A DNA stretch of 64,000 nt from Methylocapsa sp. D3K7. GTDB taxonomy: Bacteria > Pseudomonadota > Alphaproteobacteria > Rhizobiales > Beijerinckiaceae. Below the pieces are notes generated by a model. It saw only the letters and a list, made by a program, of their open reading frames with translations, was not told the DNA's origin and ran no database searches. Location of the stretch: contig NZ_CP123229.1 in the NCBI RefSeq assembly GCF_029855125.1, positions 434,001 to 498,000 of the forward strand, written 5' to 3'. This document shows, one piece after another, positions 60,588 to 64,000 of this stretch; the first letter of the stretch is position 1, and the number at the start of each line of letters is the position of its first letter. The translations under genes and the position numbers were made by a program.

Positions 60588-60941
60588 TCACCCCTCCCGC
60601 TTGGTTCTTGGAGAAACCGCTAATCCAAGGAACACCAGCACGGCCTGATTGAGTCGCAGGATATCCTCGTCATCGAGACTGCCGACCCGCGCGCCGACCT
60701 TCGACTTCGGGACGGTAGTGATCTTGTCCACCATCAGGCGGCAGGCGGTGCGTAGGCCGTTGCGCTGGTTCGGCTCGACGGTCAGGCGGAACAGTGGCGC
60801 GTCCGTCTCGCCGGTGGTGAAGGCGCAGACCGTGATGGAGTCCGTCGCGTCGAAGCTATCGTCCTGAACGATGACGACGGGACGCGGTGTGCCCGCGTAG
60901 TCTTTGCCGCCGGCGACGGTCCAGATATCGTCCCGCCTCAT
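60588..60941 (-). CDS. mazF: MazF/PemK-family toxin (mRNA interferase)
   Basis: This 117-residue endoribonuclease toxin has the family blocks MRRDDIWTVAGGKDYAGTPR, PVVIVQDDSFDATDSITVCA and DKITTVPKSKVGARVG, with the Arg and Thr/Ser residues used in catalysis. It overlaps the antitoxin gene by four bases (ATGA at 60938-60941), typical of coupled toxin-antitoxin operons. It appears complete. Confidence 0.85.
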   Translation of the reverse strand: MRRDDIWTVAGGKDYAGTPRPVVIVQDDSFDATDSITVCAFTTGETDAPLFRLTVEPNQRNGLRTACRLMVDKITTVPKSKVGARVGSLDDEDILRLNQAVLVFLGLAVSPRTKREG

Positions 60942-61162
60942 TCATCGCCCCAGACCGAGACCGCGTCGATGAACGCCTGATCCTTGGCCGCATGGGGACT
61001 GGCCGCGACGGCCAGCGACTGGCGGTGCGCCTCGGATCGGAACGCGGGCGCGCGGACGTCCGGCACCCAAATCTGGATCGGACGCAGGCCCTGGCCGCGC
61101 AACCGCTCGCGATGCTCGCGCACCTTTACGCGCGACGGCTTGGGGCTTGACGCAGAGGCCAT
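60938..61162 (-). CDS. mazE: MazE-type antitoxin (DUF3018 family)
   Basis: This 74-residue basic protein begins MASASSPKPSRVKVREHRER and has LRPIQIWVPDVRAPAFRSEA, a pattern typical of the MazE-like antitoxin family usually paired with MazF. It precedes and overlaps mazF by four bases. It should bind DNA with its N-terminal part and neutralise MazF with the C-terminal part. A palindrome 20 bases upstream is its likely operator. Confidence 0.8.
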   Translation of the reverse strand: MASASSPKPSRVKVREHRERLRGQGLRPIQIWVPDVRAPAFRSEAHRQSLAVAASPHAAKDQAFIDAVSVWGDE

Positions 61163-61181
61163 GATCGTGTCTCCAACAGAT

Positions 61182-61195
61182 AGTTACATGTAACT
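61182..61195. promoter_or_regulatory. Palindromic operator upstream of mazEF
   Basis: AGTTACATGTAACT is a perfect 14-base palindrome. It lies 20 bases upstream of the mazE start codon, where an antitoxin dimer or the complex would be expected to bind for autoregulation. Confidence 0.6.
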
Positions 61196-61592
61196 TAGCA
61201 TCGCCCCCCCTTTGACCAGAACCTTTCATCGCGGCGGGCTTCGAAAAATGAAGGGCGCGGAGCCTGGCAGCCATTACAGAGAGGGGCGCGATCCCGTTTC
61301 CCCTTTCCCGGTCAAATCCTACCAAAAGGCCGCTAGGGTGCCGAAAAGGGCGTTGGAATCGTTGATAAATTCTTGCCAAACGGCTCGCCCCCGACCGACC
61401 GGCCCGGAGAAGGACAAGTCCCGTCAGGGACTTGGATGATGACCGGGGAGCCGCTTTTATCTTGCCGTCGATCCTCCGTCCCTGCCCCCCCGAAATTCGC
61501 ACGCTGTTCTCCTTCCAGCGCCACCCGAAACAACTTGGCGGAAAGAGTCATTCCGCCCTTAATGCCGCAGTTGATCGCCACGCGATTCGGCC
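61196..61592. other. 397-base gap in the island
   Basis: No gene is supported here. Frames on both strands (for example 61333-61581 reverse) read as low-complexity or antisense sequence with no recognised domain. Confidence 0.45.
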
Positions 61593-61724
61593 ATGAAAAC
61601 CATGTCGGCGATCGAAAAGCATCGGCGCGGCGTTGTGACGGTCGTTAAGGTGGAAGAATATGTGCGGCCGACCGGCAAGCCGGCGGCGGATCGGCGGACG
61701 GCCCAGAACGATAAGATGAGTTGA
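61593..61724 (+). CDS. 43-residue frame preceding the methyltransferase
   Basis: A short basic peptide frame (MKTMSAIEKHRRGVVTVVKV ... RTAQNDKMS) that ends one base before the methyltransferase start, in the same direction (stop TGA, then ATG 61725). It could be a translated leader or small partner in the restriction-modification unit. No family is recognised. Confidence 0.4.
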   Translation: MKTMSAIEKHRRGVVTVVKVEEYVRPTGKPAADRRTAQNDKMS

Positions 61725-62018
61725 ATGCCCATCCTGAGTTGGCTCACCCGAGACGATGATATCCGCGCCGCCCAACGCGTGCCATACCGCCTGCTGGAGG
61801 AAGCCCCCGCGCTGTCGGCGGGCGATCCGGCGGCGGGAAACCTGCTGATCCAGGGCGACAATCTCGACGCGCTGAAGGCGCTGTTGCCGTTCTACGCTGG
61901 GCAAGTGAAGTGCATCTATATCGACCCGCCATACAACACTGGGCAGGCGTTCGTGCAGTATGACGACAATATCGAGCACTCAATCTGGCTTGGAATGATG
62001 TATGCACGCCTTGAATGT
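61725..62018 (+). pseudogene. Type III restriction-modification DNA methyltransferase (Mod), 5' fragment
   Basis: This fragment of about 98 codons starts MPILSWLTRDDDIRAAQRVP. It contains LLIQGDNLDALKALLPFYAG (motif I region) and the amino-methyltransferase catalytic motif IV DPPYNTG in CIYIDPPYNTGQAF, followed by EHSIWLGMMYARLE. The frame then leaves the family sequence and stops at 62090 inside an IS3-type remnant. The target-recognition part and the Res subunit are missing, so it should be inactive. Confidence 0.85.
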
Positions 62019-62055
62019 TTGCGTGTGACCTTCTCCCGCTTTAGTGGACGCCTGA

Positions 62056-62514
62056 TTAAGCGGCTTGGCGTTCTGCCTGTTCGGGGGTGATATAACCAAG
62101 AGCGGAATGAAGCCGCTGACGATTGTAATATCCTTCGATGTAGGCGAACAAGTCGTGCCAGGCGGCATCCCGGTTTGGGTAGCAAGCCTGTTGCGCGAGT
62201 TCAATTTTCAGTGTGCCGAAGCAACTTTCCATCGGTGCATTGCCCTCCGCCGATTACTCCATCGAGCTTCGCTCGACGGAGCCTCTAATCGGCTTCGCCC
62301 AGCAATTTCTCTTTCGGCTCATAGATTGAATCATCCCGGCCGCGCCGAGAACCTTGCGGTAATCGGCAGTGGCAAATTGGCTGCCGCGATCGGAATGGTG
62401 GATCAGGCCAGGCGGCGGCTTCTGCCGCTGGATGGCCATGGTCAGGGCTGCGATGGTCAATTCCGCCCGCATGTGGTCACGCATCGCCCAGCAATTGCCA
62501 ATATTTTGGGTCAA
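62056..62514 (-). pseudogene. IS3-family transposase OrfB (rve domain), broken
   Basis: From 62514 the reverse strand reads MRDHMRAELTIAALTMAIQR and then the DDE-type core LIHHSDRGSQFATADYRKVL. After AAGMIQSMSRKRNCW it is disrupted by the 55-base palindromic insertion and a stop. It resumes as APMESCFGTLKIELAQQACY, YYNRQRLHSALGYITPEQAE and ends at 62056. The 5' half is missing. Confidence 0.8.
62243..62297. repeat. 55-base palindromic insertion inside the transposase
   Basis: Removing these bases restores the expected Cys-Trp-(Asp)-Asn-Ala-Pro-Met-Glu-Ser reading of IS3 OrfB. The core at 62250-62292 is a hairpin: CCGATTA/TAATCGG, CTCC/GGAG and TCGAGC/GCTCGA stems around a TTC loop. It introduces a frameshift and stop. 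Confidence 0.65.
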
Positions 62515-62515
62515 A

Positions 62516-62915
62516 TAGATGATCTGATGCTAAAATTTTATGAAAATAGGGTCTCATCCAATCGCTGGAAAAGCGCTTTTGGGAATCATCACTGCCCTTC
62601 TCTCCGGGTAGATAGCTGACAACGAGAAGCGATGGTCACGGACATCGCGGCCAAATTGGAAGAAATCCATAACCACGCCGTCGCCGGAGTCTATTTAAAC
62701 TCACGCTATGACCTAAATGGTTCTATCAATTCCTGCTAAGGTTAATCTAGCCTATGGAAACATGCTGCCAATCGGCGCAATTTGCTCAACCATGTATGAG
62801 ATCCTGACTCAGTTTCGTTGCATCACACCGAGATCCACAAGATGTTTCAGAGATCTTATCTGTGCATCGACGTATCTTGGCCTTGAACGATGACGCTTAC
62901 CTATGAGGCGTCTTA
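62516..62915. other. 400-base AT-rich gap right of the IS remnant
   Basis: No gene is supported. The stretch holds the right edge of the IS remnant and AT-rich DNA leading to the glycosyltransferase gene, with many stops in all frames. Confidence 0.45.
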
Positions 62916-64000
62916 ATGCTGAACGCACCTAACCAAGTCGATTTTGAATTCACACTGGCTCTAAACAACAGCACAGGAAAATATTTTATCGGTCAAGACG
63001 TGATTGAGGCTTGTGGTGACCTCATTCGACATGTGTGGTATTGGCGCATGCCCGCGAAATCGCTTCCGCGCCGCAGCGTTTCAAGAGTATTGGGCCGCCT
63101 GGCGCTAATCGAAGTTAATGCTAGAGTTGCATTGCGCTCATCATGGTTTGTGCCGCCGCTGGTACGATGCCCAAGACCCATGGTCTTCACGGATCCAAGA
63201 GAAGTCATTTTGTACGAGATAAAGCCTTGCGACGTCGTGGTCTGCCATGACATGGGGCCTCTCACACACTCTCATTTGTATGGTCGAAAGGTCCGGTCCA
63301 CTTACGAGATTGCGTTCAAGAAAATTAAACAAGCAAAACCGATTTTGATTTTTGTTAGCAAGTGTAGCATGAACAATTTCGTGTCATTGTATGGCGATGA
63401 TTATCGCTCTATGAGTGTGATCTATCCTGGGATACGTGAGGGTATCTTCAGTGGTAACGCAGAACCTTTCGAGGTTGCTTCGCAGCGATATTTGCTGTCG
63501 GTTGGTAGCGTTGGTTTAAGGAAAAATTACCTACGCACCATTGAAGCCTTCTCACGATCCAAGCTCGTTGATGAAGGATTTTCTTACATCATCTGTGGCG
63601 GCACAGAACCAGGATTTGACGACGTCATTGAAGCTGCCGGCAGCGTTCCCGGCGTTATCATCCCGGGTTATGTGAATGACAACCAACTTCGTTGGCTCTA
63701 TAGGCATGCTAGCGGCTTTGTCTTGCCGAGCCTGCTCGAAGGTTTTGGTTTGCCTGTGGCTGAAGCCATTTACAATGGCCTTGTTCCATTGCTGACAATA
63801 GGGAGCGCTATGCACGAGGTAGCAGGCGACTCGGCGCTTCTCGTTGACCCTTTAAACTCGGCTGAAATTGCCGAGGGAATGCTGTGCCTCGCCAATATGG
63901 GACAAGAGGAACGGCTGTCGCGGTTAGAGGCGCTTCAAAAAAGTTGTGCGCGCTTTTCCCGGAATTCCGCAAACTCAGCCTGGCGTTCCACTTTACTTCA
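62916..64000 (+). CDS. GT4-family glycosyltransferase, 3' end outside window
   Basis: An uninterrupted frame of 361 codons runs from ATG 62916 (TGAGG eight bases upstream, preceded in frame by a TGA at 62904) to the window edge. The sequence has SKCSMNNFVSLYGDDY, the GT4 anchor block YLLSVGSVGLRKNYLRTIEA, YIICGGTEPGFDD, LRWLYRHASGFVLPSLLEGF and GLPVAEAIYNGLVPLLT, then EVAGDSALLVDPLNSAEIAE. This is the nucleotide-sugar-binding half of a GT-B enzyme. GC content is lower than in core genes, which suggests horizontal origin, as is common in polysaccharide clusters. Confidence 0.88.
   Translation, partial: MLNAPNQVDFEFTLALNNSTGKYFIGQDVIEACGDLIRHVWYWRMPAKSLPRRSVSRVLGRLALIEVNARVALRSSWFVPPLVRCPRPMVFTDPREVILYEIKPCDVVVCHDMGPLTHSHLYGRKVRSTYEIAFKKIKQAKPILIFVSKCSMNNFVSLYGDDYRSMSVIYPGIREGIFSGNAEPFEVASQRYLLSVGSVGLRKNYLRTIEAFSRSKLVDEGFSYIICGGTEPGFDDVIEAAGSVPGVIIPGYVNDNQLRWLYRHASGFVLPSLLEGFGLPVAEAIYNGLVPLLTIGSAMHEVAGDSALLVDPLNSAEIAEGMLCLANMGQEERLSRLEALQKSCARFSRNSANSAWRSTLL

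Larger units (their letters stand above)
59316..62620. mobile_element. Decayed integrative island at tRNA-Ser
   Basis: The segment begins at tRNA-Ser(GGA) and holds a recombinase pseudogene, its small partner gene, MazEF, a small frame, an interrupted type III methyltransferase and an IS3 remnant. This combination is typical of a genomic island that has lost its integrase and cargo. The right end is uncertain, and no second copy of the tRNA 3' end was seen in this window. Confidence 0.65.
62019..62620 (-). mobile_element. IS3-family insertion sequence remnant
   Basis: The stretch interrupting mod carries the 3' half of an IS3-type transposase on the reverse strand, with its stop at 62056. 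The left edge is near 62019, where the Mod frame departs from the family sequence. The right edge is unclear (about 62515-62620). No paired terminal inverted repeats or flanking target duplication could be fixed. Confidence 0.7.

Noticed and set aside
62065..62619. 184-codon plus-strand frame in the IS remnant
   Set aside because: Antisense of the IS3 transposase fragment, which is clearly recognisable on the reverse strand.

Overview
The window comes from the chromosome of an alphaproteobacterium of the Rhizobiales/Hyphomicrobiales, most likely near the Beijerinckiaceae. The evidence is gene content and order: a ChpT-type phosphotransferase, a rhizobial flgE-flgK-flgL-flaF-flbT-flgD-fliQ block with the short alphaproteobacterial FlgD, pyk next to a DUF1036 gene, a GAAC-N7-GAAC LexA-type box, and a high-GC core interrupted by AT-richer islands. 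The genus is an inference; there is no rRNA gene here.

Layout. 1-8000: end of chpT, a small secreted protein, gpt, a molybdopterin-binding-domain gene, then the flagellar hook and filament-regulation genes. 8000-11850: a radical SAM protein, an alpha carbonic anhydrase, a nitronate monooxygenase and an O6-methylguanine-DNA methyltransferase. 12169-16383: the most distinctive locus, a family 2A (SrpI-like) encapsulin shell gene overlapping a cysteine desulfurase with a ~330-residue disordered N-terminal extension, followed by serine O-acetyltransferase. Together these look like a sulfur/cysteine nanocompartment. 16566-27000: housekeeping genes (greA, carB, pssA, infA, maf, yacG), membrane proteins and a Pit phosphate transporter closed by a strong terminator. 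27000-31500: an AT-richer accessory stretch with a 38-residue peptide gene, a PhyH-type dioxygenase, a SphA/MetA-like outer-membrane protein and a membrane-anchored TPR-like protein. 31549-44900: queC, then the reverse-strand secE-nusG-rplK-rplA-rplJ-rplL-rpoB-rpoC transcription/translation cluster. 45152-58725: trmJ, an HxlR regulator with a divergent membrane protein, an EamA transporter, folA, hflKC, an acyl-CoA (glutaryl-CoA type) dehydrogenase, a CPA1 antiporter, a methyltransferase, pyk, a DUF1036 protein and a glycosyltransferase.

59316-62915 is a decayed island at a tRNA-Ser(GGA) gene: a serine recombinase pseudogene whose last codons run antisense through the tRNA, a small partner gene, a MazEF-type toxin-antitoxin pair with a palindromic operator, the first part of a type III DNA methyltransferase, and an IS3-family remnant that itself contains a 55-bp palindromic insertion. 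An AT-rich glycosyltransferase gene runs off the right edge.

Two copies of a ~140-bp intergenic repeat lie 45 kb apart (582-720 and 46088-46235). The better copy is centred on a palindrome with a perfect 14-base ParB-box core. No CRISPR array, rRNA or riboswitch was found.
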